A DNA stretch of 64,000 nucleotides from Saliniramus fredricksonii (GTDB taxonomy: Bacteria > Pseudomonadota > Alphaproteobacteria > Rhizobiales > Beijerinckiaceae), in NCBI RefSeq assembly GCF_900094735.1, contig NZ_FMBM01000001.1, forward strand, positions 930,001 through 994,000. Reading direction: 5' to 3'. A program made the translations under genes and the position numbers. Below are positions 27,699 to 36,941 of this stretch, piece after piece. Below the pieces are notes generated by a model. It was not told where the DNA came from, did no database searches, and worked only from the letters and a program-made list of their open reading frames with translations. Numbering within the stretch: position 1 is the first letter of the stretch; each line of letters opens with the position of its first letter.

Positions 27699-28979
27699 AT
27701 GCCGGACAAACGCAGGATTTCCGTCATCGGGCTCGGTTATGTCGGCCTTCCGGTCGCCGTCGCGTTTGCGCGGGCGGGTTTCGATGTCACCGGCTTCGAC
27801 ATCAATGCGGACCGGATCGCGGAATTGCGTGCGGGGCACGATCGCACGCGCGAGGTACCGGACGCGGAACTCGAAGCGAGCACGATCCGCTTTACCGGCG
27901 ATGCCGATGATCTCGCGCGGGCGGATTTTCATATCGTGACCGTGCCGACGCCGATTACGCCGGGCAAGCAACCCGATCTGACGCCGCTCATGGCCGCGTC
28001 GCGGACGGTCGGCAAGATTTTAAAGAAAGGCGATATCGTCGTCTACGAATCGACCGTTTACCCGGGCGCAACAGAAGAAGACTGTATCCCTGTGCTCGAA
28101 AAGGAGAGCGGTCTCGCCGCAGATCGCGACTTCGGTATCGGCTACTCTCCGGAACGCATCAACCCCGGTGATCGCACACACCGGTTCGAGAGCATCACCA
28201 AGGTCGTTTCGGGCTCGACACCGATCGTCCTTGACATCGTAGCCCGCACATATGGTGCCGTAGTCGCGGCCGGTATCCATCAGGCACCATCGATCAAGGT
28301 GGCCGAGGCGGCGAAAGTGATCGAGAACACCCAGCGTGATCTCAACATCGCCCTGATGAACGAACTCGCGATGATCTTCGCGCGCATGGGCATCCGCAGC
28401 CGCGACGTCCTGGCGGCGGCGGCGACGAAATGGAATTTCATGCCGTTTTCTCCCGGCCTCGTGGGCGGCCACTGCATCGGTGTCGATCCGTATTATCTGA
28501 CGGCGAAGGCCGAGGCGCTGGGTTTTCGCCCCGAAGTGATCCTGGCCGGGCGGCGCACGAATGACGGTATGGGCGCCTATATCGCGGGTGAGGTGGTCAA
28601 GGCGCTGGTACGCTCCGGGCGGATCGGCGAGGCACGCATCGGCATACTCGGCATCACTTTCAAGGAGAATGTCCCGGACTTGCGCAACAGCCGGGTGCCC
28701 GACATCATCCGCGCCCTGTCCGAATACGGTCTCACCACGATGATTCATGATCCCCTCGCCGAACCGGCTCAGGTCACGCGCGAATACGGCCTGACGCTTT
28801 GCAAACTTGAGAGACTCACTGAGATCGATGCCCTAATTGTCGCAGTCCCGCATAGGGTATACCGAGATATGGGCGCTCGCAAGTTGACAACACTACTGCG
28901 CGAGGGCGGCGTGATCTTCGATATTCGATCATGCCTCGATCCGGAAGAGATCGTAGGGCATGAATATCGGTGCTTGTGA
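27699..28979 (+). CDS. tviB: UDP-N-acetylglucosamine 6-dehydrogenase-like (TviB/WbpO type)
   Basis: A nucleotide-sugar dehydrogenase of 426 residues that would oxidise a UDP-N-acetylhexosamine to the uronic acid. The Rossmann motif is ISVIGLGYVGLPVAVAFARAG. FHIVTVPTPITPGKQPDLTPL and VYESTVYPGATEE follow. The catalytic Cys lies in FSPGLVGGHCIGVDPYYLT, and the C-terminal domain has GITFKENVPDLRNSRVPDI. The ATG at 27699 follows AGGAGA. It is divergent from the glycosyltransferase gene. It implies an acidic amino sugar in the surface glycan. An IS701 begins 7 bases after its stop. Confidence 0.93.
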   Translation: MPDKRRISVIGLGYVGLPVAVAFARAGFDVTGFDINADRIAELRAGHDRTREVPDAELEASTIRFTGDADDLARADFHIVTVPTPITPGKQPDLTPLMAASRTVGKILKKGDIVVYESTVYPGATEEDCIPVLEKESGLAADRDFGIGYSPERINPGDRTHRFESITKVVSGSTPIVLDIVARTYGAVVAAGIHQAPSIKVAEAAKVIENTQRDLNIALMNELAMIFARMGIRSRDVLAAAATKWNFMPFSPGLVGGHCIGVDPYYLTAKAEALGFRPEVILAGRRTNDGMGAYIAGEVVKALVRSGRIGEARIGILGITFKENVPDLRNSRVPDIIRALSEYGLTTMIHDPLAEPAQVTREYGLTLCKLERLTEIDALIVAVPHRVYRDMGARKLTTLLREGGVIFDIRSCLDPEEIVGHEYRCL

Positions 28980-28985
28980 GCCTAG

Positions 28986-30429
28986 TACTACAGTTGCGTA
29001 TTCCTTTGCATTCTAATTCTGTGTCCGAATCATGGAGGTTCGGGCATGAGTATTTCGGACTGGTTGGGAACATCGGTGAACTGGGCAGCGGCGTTGGTGG
29101 CTTTCAAGCAAGCGCTGGCGCCGATTTTTCCGCGTGTGGAAACATGGCGATCGGCAGGGGCCTTCATTGATGGTGTGCTGTCCGGTGTCGAACGCAAGAC
29201 GGGCTGGATGCTGGCGGAGCAGGCGGGTCTTGAGCGTCCCTACCGGATCCAGTCCCTTCTCGGTCGAAGCAGTTGGGACAGTGATCAGCTTTGCACCCTC
29301 ATCCGCGATCAGGCAGTCGATGCGTTGGGGGACAACGGCGTTCTGGTCATCGATGAGACCGGTTTCGTGAAGAAGGGCGATCGCTCGGTCGGGGTGGCGC
29401 GTCAGTATTCCGGAACTGCCGGCCGGATCGAGAACTGCCAGATCGGCGTTTTCTGCGCCTATGCCAGCCGCTACGGCCAGACATTGATCGACCGGCGGCT
29501 GTATCTGCCGAAGGCTTGGGCGGAGGATATCGAGCGTCGTCGGCGTGTCGGGATTCCCGACGACATTGCCTTCTCCACGAAGCCGGCCATCGCCCGCGAG
29601 ATGATCGCAAGCGCTCTCGATAGCGGCCTGCAATGCGCGTTCGTACTCGCCGATTCAGTTTATGGAAGCGATTACACGCTTCGCCGAATGCTGGAGGATC
29701 GCGGGCAGCCGTATGTTCTCGCGGTCCGATCCAACCAACACCTGCGCTTCCTGCAGGCCGACTGGGGCCTGATCCAGACAGATCCGGCAACGATTGCGGC
29801 GGAACTTCCCAAGAAAGCCTGGACGGCGCTCAGTGCGGGCGAAGGTGCCAAGGGCCCCCGTTTGTATCATTGGGCACGGGTCTCATTGGGCTGGGCCACG
29901 CCGGAGGGGTTCGAGAGGTGGCTTCTCATGCGCCGTAATCTGCGCAATCGCGATGAAATCGCCTACTACTTCGCTTTCGTCCGAGAGGGAACGAGCCTTG
30001 CCGACATGGCAGGCGCTGCCGGGTTGCGATGGACCATCGAGGAATGCTTCCTGCGTGCCAAGGACGATCTTGGCCTCGATCATTGCGAGGCCCGCTCCTG
30101 GCATGGTTGGCACCGACACATGGCCCTCGTCATGGCCGCAGCCCTGTTCCTCGCACAGATCGCCGCAGAACAACGAAAGACCGCCTACGCCACCGATGCT
30201 GAGAGCAAACGGGACAAAACGAGTCCGGACCGAACAGCCGCATGATCGGCGCCATTGCCGGGCTGATGTCCACCTCGGAAATCCGCCGCCTGATCGCACG
30301 CCTCATCCTGACCGAACCTATCGCCACCGCATTCATATGGGCATGGTCCCTCTGGCGAAGGCAGCATCAAAAACAGGCGGCCATCAGCCACAGGAAACGA
30401 CGCAGGAAGAATAAAAAGCAACTGTAGTA
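28986..30429 (+). mobile_element. IS701-family element, copy 1
   Basis: A 1444-bp element with perfect 12-bp terminal inverted repeats TACTACAGTTGC / GCAACTGTAGTA, flanked by the 4-bp duplication CTAG (28982-28985 and 30430-30433), as IS701 members make (YTAR). An almost identical copy in opposite orientation is at 36942-38385. Confidence 0.95.
29046..30245 (+). CDS. IS701-family transposase (copy 1)
   Basis: A 399-residue DDE transposase. The first Asp is in GVLVIDETGFVKKGDRSVGVARQYSGT, the second in CAFVLADSVYGSD, and the Glu in RWTIEECFLRAKDDLGLDHCE. It differs from copy 2 at only a few residues (for example Ser2 vs Gly2, and Phe vs Val in the C-terminal AAL.LAQ segment). It appears intact. 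Confidence 0.95.
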   Translation: MSISDWLGTSVNWAAALVAFKQALAPIFPRVETWRSAGAFIDGVLSGVERKTGWMLAEQAGLERPYRIQSLLGRSSWDSDQLCTLIRDQAVDALGDNGVLVIDETGFVKKGDRSVGVARQYSGTAGRIENCQIGVFCAYASRYGQTLIDRRLYLPKAWAEDIERRRRVGIPDDIAFSTKPAIAREMIASALDSGLQCAFVLADSVYGSDYTLRRMLEDRGQPYVLAVRSNQHLRFLQADWGLIQTDPATIAAELPKKAWTALSAGEGAKGPRLYHWARVSLGWATPEGFERWLLMRRNLRNRDEIAYYFAFVREGTSLADMAGAAGLRWTIEECFLRAKDDLGLDHCEARSWHGWHRHMALVMAAALFLAQIAAEQRKTAYATDAESKRDKTSPDRTAA

Positions 30430-30471
30430 CTAGTTGTCAGTGCTTGCCAAGTTATTGGTATATGCCACGGT

Positions 30472-31257
30472 TTAGGTCGTACTCTGGACGCCCCCTTTGC
30501 CAAAACGCCCAATCACGGCATCACAGTACACGATATCCTCCGCACTCAACTCATCTCGATAGCCACCGACCTTGCCTTTTCGCACTTTGAAGCTGTTCGG
30601 ATCGTCCGGATCGGTGGGGCGAAGGGCCTTGCCATATTTCGCGACATAGGCGCCACTGGCTTCGCGATCGCGCATTTTGTCGAACGTGTTGGCGGTCATG
30701 ACTTCGGCGACTTCATCAGGGTCGCGGTCCTCACCGAGAAATCGCAATATCGCCTCAAGCACGTGAAAGGTGTTGGCATGGAGATCCTCGTATGAGACCG
30801 CTAGAATATTCGCGTCTTGGGAGGCATGCTCGAGCCAGAGGCGGTTGAACCGGCAGATTTTTTCGACACCATGAAGCGGATCTCGTAGAAACGACGAGAT
30901 ATCGCCGTCATAGCCATCACGCCGCTTCGCTTTTTGATAGTAGCCCGAAACGGCAGTGTCGCGCGGGTCGCGGTGGAGAAAGACAACCCGCTCGTAATCA
31001 TCCGCAGTAGCAGTCGTGATCTGCTCAATTGGTTTCGGGCGCGCATGCCCGCTACCGGCATGAGTGTATTCCAGGCTAACGCCCAGATCATCAAGCATGA
31101 CTCTCAACCAGGTCCGTCCAGATTTCGGAAACGAAATGCATGCATTCTTTTTGACGGACGACACCAGCTGTAAATCCTCTATTTGGCGCGATTCGGTCGG
31201 GATAGTAGGAGCTGCGCACCATCGTCCCGAAAGTGCTTCGAGGAATTGGCGTAACAC
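30472..31257 (-). CDS. Sulfotransferase (PAPS-dependent)
   Basis: A 261-residue cytosolic sulfotransferase. The 5'-phosphosulfate loop is ACISFPKSGRTWLRVMLDD (about residues 40-58), and the 3'-phosphate-binding motif is VVFLHRDPRDTAVSGYYQKAK. It would move sulfate from PAPS to a hydroxyl, here most likely a glycan or glycolipid given the neighbours. The GTG start at 31257 is preceded by AAGGTGG. It is 40 bases from a second sulfotransferase and in line with cysQ, the permease, cysNC and cysD. The 3' side is bounded by IS701 copy 1. Confidence 0.88.
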   Translation of the reverse strand: MLRQFLEALSGRWCAAPTIPTESRQIEDLQLVSSVKKNACISFPKSGRTWLRVMLDDLGVSLEYTHAGSGHARPKPIEQITTATADDYERVVFLHRDPRDTAVSGYYQKAKRRDGYDGDISSFLRDPLHGVEKICRFNRLWLEHASQDANILAVSYEDLHANTFHVLEAILRFLGEDRDPDEVAEVMTANTFDKMRDREASGAYVAKYGKALRPTDPDDPNSFKVRKGKVGGYRDELSAEDIVYCDAVIGRFGKGGVQSTT

Positions 31258-31297
31258 CGTTCACCCACCTTCTTTGCTTCCGCACACACCCTCATCC

Positions 31298-32083
31298 TCA
31301 CGAATACCCCAGCGCATCCATGATCGCTGCGCATTTCTCCTTGATCTCGGCGATTTCGCCTCTGCTCAGGGTCGCCCGGAAATCACCGATGCTCGCGGTG
31401 GAGGGAGGAACCTCCTCAAGTTCGCTGATCCACGTCTGCTTGTGCCGTGCACCGGCTTCCAGCCAGCGTAGCGCGCCGCCGTCATAATGCAACGGCAAAT
31501 CCAGAGCCTTTCCGATGCGCGCGATCTCCGCGACGGGGCGGGCGACGATGTCCTCGTAACGCACTGCGCAGCCGCGCGGCGGCAGGCCGAAGCTGAGGAA
31601 CTTTTCGTAGGAGGCGTTGATCTTGCCCGCGATGAAGTTGATATCGCGCCGCGCGTACTTATTGCGCTTGTCGGTTTCGCGCTTGCCGATCTTGATGAAG
31701 GATGCCGCGATGTCGCGCGGGTCGCGCACACACATCACGAGGGGCGCATCGGGCATAACCCGGGCGATGATGTCGAGCGTGGCGGCGAAGTTGGGATCCT
31801 TGAGGACGACATGCGCCGCATCGGGATAGCGCCGCTCCAGCCCGGCGAGATGCAGTGCGATGATCTCGCGCGTATAGGCGAAGAGCGCGTCATCCGTTTC
31901 GTAGAAGTAACGTGTCTTTTCCGGCTCCGACAGCGCCCGCCCGCAGGTCTGCACGAGCCCGTGGAGAATGTGCGATTCGGGCAGAAGCACCGCGCCCTCA
32001 AGGGCGTTGCACAAAAGCGTCTGAACGAGCGTCGTCCCAGAACGCTGCGGTCCGGCGACCAGAATGGGGTTCGCTTTCGGCAT
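31298..32083 (-). CDS. Sulfotransferase-family protein
   Basis: A 261-residue protein, unrelated in detail to its neighbour but with the same fold. The N-terminal PAPS loop is PILVAGPQRSGTTLVQTLL and the 3'-phosphate segment is PLVMCVRDPRDIAASFIKIGK. It resembles sulfotransferase family 3 / Stf0-like enzymes acting on carbohydrates. It lies 81 bases after cysQ on the same strand. Two different sulfotransferases in one operon suggest two positions or two sugars are sulfated. Confidence 0.87.
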   Translation of the reverse strand: MPKANPILVAGPQRSGTTLVQTLLCNALEGAVLLPESHILHGLVQTCGRALSEPEKTRYFYETDDALFAYTREIIALHLAGLERRYPDAAHVVLKDPNFAATLDIIARVMPDAPLVMCVRDPRDIAASFIKIGKRETDKRNKYARRDINFIAGKINASYEKFLSFGLPPRGCAVRYEDIVARPVAEIARIGKALDLPLHYDGGALRWLEAGARHKQTWISELEEVPPSTASIGDFRATLSRGEIAEIKEKCAAIMDALGYS

Positions 32084-32164
32084 TCATTCACTCATTGCAT
32101 CAAGATGGGGTCAGAACGACGCACGCTGGCCTTCCTGCACGACATTCATGCCGCATGCAAGAAG

Positions 32165-33010
32165 TCAATGGTTGTCACCGAAAGGAAAAACGGCGTTGCC
32201 GTAGGCAACGAAATAAGGGTTGGCAAAGTCTGTATCGTTGGGCTGACTCCATTTGCCGTAGCGCAGCGGCGCGCCATCCGTCAGCGTGATCCGCCCACCC
32301 CCCGCGGTGAGCACCGCGTGTCCGGCTGCGGTGTCCCATTCCATGGTACGGCCCATGCGGGGATAGACGTCAGCCTCGCCGGCGGCAATCAGGCAGAATT
32401 TCAAAGACGACCCCGCCGAGACGCGCGCAGCGATCGGGAAGCCCGCCAGGAACGCCTCTGTCTCGGGACTGGAGTGGGAGCGGCTCGCGACGGCGGTCAG
32501 CCCTTCCGCCGGCGGGGTGCGCACTGCAATGCTGCGCCATGCACCAAGCTTGCCGTTTTCGACCCGGGCTTCGCGCGCGCCGCTTTGGGCGATGCCAAGA
32601 AACATTCTTCCGATCGCGGGCGCATAGACCACACCAGCGACCGGTTCACCATCCTGGATCAATCCGATGTTGACCGTAAACTCACCATTGCGCGCGATGA
32701 ACTCCTTGGTCCCGTCGAGCGGGTCGACCAGGAAAAAACGACGCCCGGTTTCGGGCACCATTCCCTCCGACACGGATTCCTCTGCGATGACGGGGATGTC
32801 AGGTGTTTGTTGCGCCAGCAAGGTGAGGATTGCCGCTTCTGCAGCTTCGTCAGCAGCGGTTACCGGGAAATAGTCTGGCTTTTCGCGCACCTCGATTGGC
32901 CCGTCATAAATCGGCATAATCGCGGCGCCGCCGGCAAGGGCTGCTTCAACAAGCACCTCGGCGATCGCATCAATGTCGGTCATGATGTTCGTTGTGTTCA
33001 TGGCGGTCAT
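32165..33010 (-). CDS. cysQ: 3'(2'),5'-bisphosphate nucleotidase
   Basis: Removes the 3'-phosphate from PAP, the product left by sulfotransferases and an inhibitor of them. A 281-residue inositol-monophosphatase-fold enzyme with the metal motif EESV, DPLDGTKEFI (residues about 98-107), and the C-terminal EWDTAAGHAVLTAGGG. The ATG at 33010 shares ATGA with the stop of the SLC13 gene, indicating coupled translation; later in-frame Met codons exist. Its place between sulfate activation and sulfotransferases is exactly where PAP recycling is needed. Confidence 0.95.
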   Translation of the reverse strand: MTAMNTTNIMTDIDAIAEVLVEAALAGGAAIMPIYDGPIEVREKPDYFPVTAADEAAEAAILTLLAQQTPDIPVIAEESVSEGMVPETGRRFFLVDPLDGTKEFIARNGEFTVNIGLIQDGEPVAGVVYAPAIGRMFLGIAQSGAREARVENGKLGAWRSIAVRTPPAEGLTAVASRSHSSPETEAFLAGFPIAARVSAGSSLKFCLIAAGEADVYPRMGRTMEWDTAAGHAVLTAGGGRITLTDGAPLRYGKWSQPNDTDFANPYFVAYGNAVFPFGDNH

Positions 33011-33879
33011 CTCAGATAGAGGTGATTGATCATGATGATGCTCGTTGTCCCATAAGCCAGCAACACGATCAAACCCAGTCGCATAAAATCGGCGAGTGAA
33101 TAGCCGCCGGGCGTCATGACCATGAGGTGGGTCTGGTAGCCGAAGGGCACGAGGAAGTTTGCGCTGGCGCCAAAGGCCACGATCATCACGAAGGCTTCCG
33201 GCGGTGCTCCGACGAGGCGGGCGACCTCAAGGCCAATGGGTAATGCCACGAGGGCAGCGCTGACATTCGACAGGACTTCGGTCAGTGCCCAGGTGGTGAG
33301 GAAGACGAGAGTCAGAGCAAGGGCAGGCGTGATCCCCGGTGTGACCTGGACGTTCGTATCAGCAACCCCCGTAGCGAGCCCGGATTGAGCGATCACCGTC
33401 CCCAGTGTCAGCGATCCCCACAGGATCACGACGAGTTCGAAGGGAAAATTGCGCTTCACGTCCCGCGAGGAGAGAAAGCCCCCCGCGATGGCAAAGACGA
33501 TGAGCATCATGGCGGCGAGTGCGAAGGGAACGATGCCGCTGAAGGCAAGGACGAGAAACACGGCAAAACCAATACTCACGGTGATCGCCGCACTCAGGCC
33601 AAGGAAACGGGCCATTATTCGATGCAAACCCGTCTGTCCGCGTACGAAGAGCAGGCGTCTGAGCCAGTCCATGCGGGCAACGACGGCGGAGAAGAGAACG
33701 AGACATACCACGGCGACCAGGGCCGGTTCGGCGAGCAGTCCCAGCAATGCGGGAAACGGCATTGTCCCCAAGAGCGCAATCGCCAGAATGAAGCCGACGA
33801 AGGCCGCGACCGGTGACATTCGCCCGCTGATGAGCGCTGCGATCAGCAGGCAGACGAGAACGATCTCGATTATGGCCAT
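33007..33879 (-). CDS. SLC13-family (DASS) permease, short form
   Basis: A 290-residue inner-membrane protein with about eight hydrophobic segments. It keeps the family motifs ALTEVLSNVSAALVALPIG and FGASANFLVPFGYQTHLMVMTPGGY, which form the substrate/sodium site in DASS carriers. It lacks the two cytoplasmic TrkA-C domains and several helices of the usual roughly 590-residue sulfate-type members, so it is about half size. Position inside a sulfate-activation operon suggests sulfate uptake. ATG at 33879 or TTG at 33888. It overlaps cysQ by 4 bases. Confidence 0.8.
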   Translation of the reverse strand: MAIIEIVLVCLLIAALISGRMSPVAAFVGFILAIALLGTMPFPALLGLLAEPALVAVVCLVLFSAVVARMDWLRRLLFVRGQTGLHRIMARFLGLSAAITVSIGFAVFLVLAFSGIVPFALAAMMLIVFAIAGGFLSSRDVKRNFPFELVVILWGSLTLGTVIAQSGLATGVADTNVQVTPGITPALALTLVFLTTWALTEVLSNVSAALVALPIGLEVARLVGAPPEAFVMIVAFGASANFLVPFGYQTHLMVMTPGGYSLADFMRLGLIVLLAYGTTSIIMINHLYLR

Positions 33880-33918
33880 GGCCGGCAATCACCCTTTCCG
33901 GATCAGCACGCATGTCGT

Positions 33919-35853
33919 TCAAACGACGATCTGCCGTGTCCGCAGGTATCGGACGATCTCGTCGGCCAGAGCCTCGGGGGTCTTGCCCTGTGTACCCAGA
34001 TGCATCTCCGTCGCGGTGGGGGTCTCATAGGGTGAGTCGAAGCCGGTGAAGTTCTTGATCTCGCCGCGCTGCGCTTTGGCGTAGAGACCCTTGGGGTCGC
34101 GCTTGATGCATTCCTCCAGCGGCGTATCGACGAACACCTCGATGAATTCGCCGTCTTCCACCATCTCGCGCACCATGCGCCGCTCGGCCCTGAAGGGCGA
34201 GATGAAGGAACACAGGACCAACAGTCCGGCATCCGTCATCAGCCTGGCGACTTCGCCGACGCGGCGGATATTCTCCACGCGATCAGCCTCGGTAAAGCCG
34301 AGATCGCGGTTGAGGCCGTGACGGACATTGTCGCCGTCGAGCATGATGGTGTGGCAGCCCTTGGCAAAGAGCTGGCGTTCCACCAGGTCTGCGACTGTCG
34401 ACTTGCCGGAACCCGACAACCCGGTGAACCAGATGACGGCCGGCTTGTGACCCTTCAGGGAAGAACGCGCCTCCTTGTCGATGGTTGTGCGCTGCCGATG
34501 AATATTCGTCGCTCGGCGCAGTGCGAAATCGATCATGCCGACCGCGACGGTGGCGTTTGTAAAGCGGTCGATCAGGATAAACCCGCCGGTCTCGGGGTTG
34601 TCCTGATAGGCATCGAAAGCGACCGGGCTGGAAGCTGACAGGTTGCAGACACCGATCTCGTTGAGCTCAAGCGCGTCAGCAGCGAGTTTGCCAAGATTGG
34701 TCACGTCGAGCTTGTGGCGGATCGCGGTCACTGTCACCGGGACATAGCGCATGCCGATCCGCATCAGATATTGACGCCCCGGCAGCATGGCCTCCGGCGC
34801 CATCCAGACGAGATGGGCGGCAAACTGGTCTGCCACATCCGGTCGGGTGTTTGGCGGACACAGGATATCACCACGCGACACGTCGATGTCGTCCACAAGC
34901 GTGATGGTGACAGCCTCGCCGGCATGTGCCTGTTCCACATCTCCATCCGGGCCGAGAAGGCGCGCGATCGTGCTCTCAAGCCCCGAGGCGGCCACCACCA
35001 CCGGATCACCGACCTTGATCTTGCCTGACCCGACCGTGCCGGCATAGCCGCGAAAGTCGAGATTGGGGCGGCTCACCCATTGCACTGACATGCGGAATGG
35101 CACTGCCTTGCGATCCACATCGACATCGATGGTCTCAAGCGTGTGCAGCAACGTATCGCCTGTATACCATCCCATATTGCCCGAGGGAGCCGCGACATTG
35201 TCGCCATAGCGTGCCGAGAGCGGAACCGGGGTGATCGATGAGAATGAGAGTTTGGCGGCGAATGTGGTGAAATCCGACACGATCCGGTCGAACACGGCCT
35301 TGTCGAAACTGACGAGATCGATCTTGTTCACCGCCAGAATCACGTGCCGGATCCCCAGAAGCGAGCAGATCGTGGCGTGTCGACGGGTCTGGGGCAAGAC
35401 ACCCTTGCGGGCATCGATCAGGATCACCGCGAGATCGGCATTGGAGGCGCCGGTGGCCATGTTGCGGGTATATTGCTCGTGCCCGGGGGTATCGGCGACG
35501 ACGAAAGCCCGGGCGGCGGTCGTGAAGAAGCGATAGGCGACATCGATGGTGATGCCTTGCTGGCGCTCATCCTCCAGCCCGTCGACGAGAAGTGCGAGAT
35601 CGATCTCTTCACCGGTCGTGCCGAAACGCCGGGAATCCTTTTCCAGGGTCGCCAGCTGATCCTCGTAGATCAACTGGCTCTCGAAAAGCAGCCGCCCGAT
35701 CAGCGTGGACTTGCCGTCATCCACCGAACCACAGGTGAGAAAACGCAGCAGGTCCCTGGAATGGTTCGCGACCATGCGGGTGACGAGCGAGCCGTCCTGA
35801 TCGCGATGGTTCCCGCGATAGAGCGCATCGGAGTAAAAAGCGTGCCGGTTCAT
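33919..35853 (-). CDS. cysNC: Bifunctional sulfate adenylyltransferase large subunit / APS kinase
   Basis: A 644-residue fusion. Residues about 30-450 are CysN, an EF-Tu-like GTPase (P-loop CGSVDDGKSTLIGRLL, switch ADTPGHEQYTRNM, NKID) that drives APS formation with CysD. Residues about 455-644 are CysC, APS kinase (P-loop FTGLSGSGKSTVADLVE, then LDGDNVRHGLNRDLGFT and RRVGEVARLM), which makes PAPS. The fused form is common in alphaproteobacteria and NodQ-like sulfation systems. The start ATG (35853) shares one base with the cysD stop (TGATG). Confidence 0.97.
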   Translation of the reverse strand: MNRHAFYSDALYRGNHRDQDGSLVTRMVANHSRDLLRFLTCGSVDDGKSTLIGRLLFESQLIYEDQLATLEKDSRRFGTTGEEIDLALLVDGLEDERQQGITIDVAYRFFTTAARAFVVADTPGHEQYTRNMATGASNADLAVILIDARKGVLPQTRRHATICSLLGIRHVILAVNKIDLVSFDKAVFDRIVSDFTTFAAKLSFSSITPVPLSARYGDNVAAPSGNMGWYTGDTLLHTLETIDVDVDRKAVPFRMSVQWVSRPNLDFRGYAGTVGSGKIKVGDPVVVAASGLESTIARLLGPDGDVEQAHAGEAVTITLVDDIDVSRGDILCPPNTRPDVADQFAAHLVWMAPEAMLPGRQYLMRIGMRYVPVTVTAIRHKLDVTNLGKLAADALELNEIGVCNLSASSPVAFDAYQDNPETGGFILIDRFTNATVAVGMIDFALRRATNIHRQRTTIDKEARSSLKGHKPAVIWFTGLSGSGKSTVADLVERQLFAKGCHTIMLDGDNVRHGLNRDLGFTEADRVENIRRVGEVARLMTDAGLLVLCSFISPFRAERRMVREMVEDGEFIEVFVDTPLEECIKRDPKGLYAKAQRGEIKNFTGFDSPYETPTATEMHLGTQGKTPEALADEIVRYLRTRQIVV

Positions 35854-36752
35854 CAGAAATACCCCTCCCGCTTCTTCTTCTCCATGGAGGCGGCCTCGTC
35901 GGTATCGATCAACCTTCCCTGACGCTCGGATGTGCGCGCCGCCATCATCTCGGCGACGATCGCCTCGACCGTATCGGCATCAGATTCGATGGCTCCGGAG
36001 AGCGGGTAGCAACCCAACGATCGGAAGCGCACCTTCTTCATGACGGGTTTTTCGCCCGGTTCGAGGCGCATGCGCTCATCATCGACCATGATCCAAGTAC
36101 CGCCGCGCTTCACGACCGGGCGCTCTGCAGCAAGATAGAGCGGAACGACCGGGATGTTCTCCGCGAGCGTGTAGAGCCAGATGTCGAGCTCCGTCCAGTT
36201 CGACAAGGGAAACACCCGGATCGATTCCCCCTGGCGCATTTTGGTGTTGAACAGCCGCCAGAGCTCGGGGCGTTGATTGCGTGGGTCCCAGCCATGCCCT
36301 TCGGAGCGAAACGAAAAGATCCGTTCCTTGGCCCGGCTCTTCTCCTCGTCGCGCCGCGCCCCGCCAAAAGCCGCGTCGAAGCCATGCATGTCGAGCGCCT
36401 GCCGCAAAGCCTCCGTCTTCATCACCTGTGTATGCAGCGACGAGCCGGAATCGAAAGGATTGATACCCCGCTCGATTCCTTCCGGATTCGTATGCACATG
36501 CAAGGTCACCCCGAGCGAACGCGCGAGCTCGTCACGGAAGGTGATCATGTCGCGGAATTTCCAAGTCGTATCGATATGCAGAAGCGGAAACGGCGGCTTG
36601 CCCGGCGCAAAGGCCTTCATCGCCAAGTGCAGCATCACGCCCGAATCCTTGCCGATTGAATACAGCATCACCGGATTGCGAAACTCAGCCGCAACCTCGC
36701 GGATGATGTGGATCGATTCAGCCTCAAGGCGTTGGAGATGATAGCTGAGCAT
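35853..36752 (-). CDS. cysD: Sulfate adenylyltransferase small subunit
   Basis: ATP sulfurylase catalytic subunit, 299 residues, with the PP-loop [15 protein letters not shown] (about residues 30-44), [26 protein letters not shown] and the C-terminal [21 protein letters not shown]. It works with CysN to form APS. First gene of the operon cysD-cysNC-SLC13-cysQ-sulfotransferases. No assimilatory reductase genes (cysH, cysI) are nearby, so the local purpose is PAPS for sulfation. The upstream region is only about 190 bases before an IS701 copy. Confidence 0.97.
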   Translation of the reverse strand: MLSYHLQRLEAESIHIIREVAAEFRNPVMLYSIGKDSGVMLHLAMKAFAPGKPPFPLLHIDTTWKFRDMITFRDELARSLGVTLHVHTNPEGIERGINPFDSGSSLHTQVMKTEALRQALDMHGFDAAFGGARRDEEKSRAKERIFSFRSEGHGWDPRNQRPELWRLFNTKMRQGESIRVFPLSNWTELDIWLYTLAENIPVVPLYLAAERPVVKRGGTWIMVDDERMRLEPGEKPVMKKVRFRSLGCYPLSGAIESDADTVEAIVAEMMAARTSERQGRLIDTDEAASMEKKKREGYF

Positions 36753-36941
36753 GGCAGATCACTTTTCTGAACCTTTCAAGGGCGGGTTCCTTGAACCAAA
36801 TCTGGGTAAAGATTTGAGTAGACTGTCCGGTAAGTGGTGTGAATTGGAGGGTCAAGGAAAAACATACCGTTGGTGGCCACATGTGCCAGGATTACACGAT
36901 CACGCCCCGAAGATCACGCTGCGAATGCGGCCTCACGTTAG

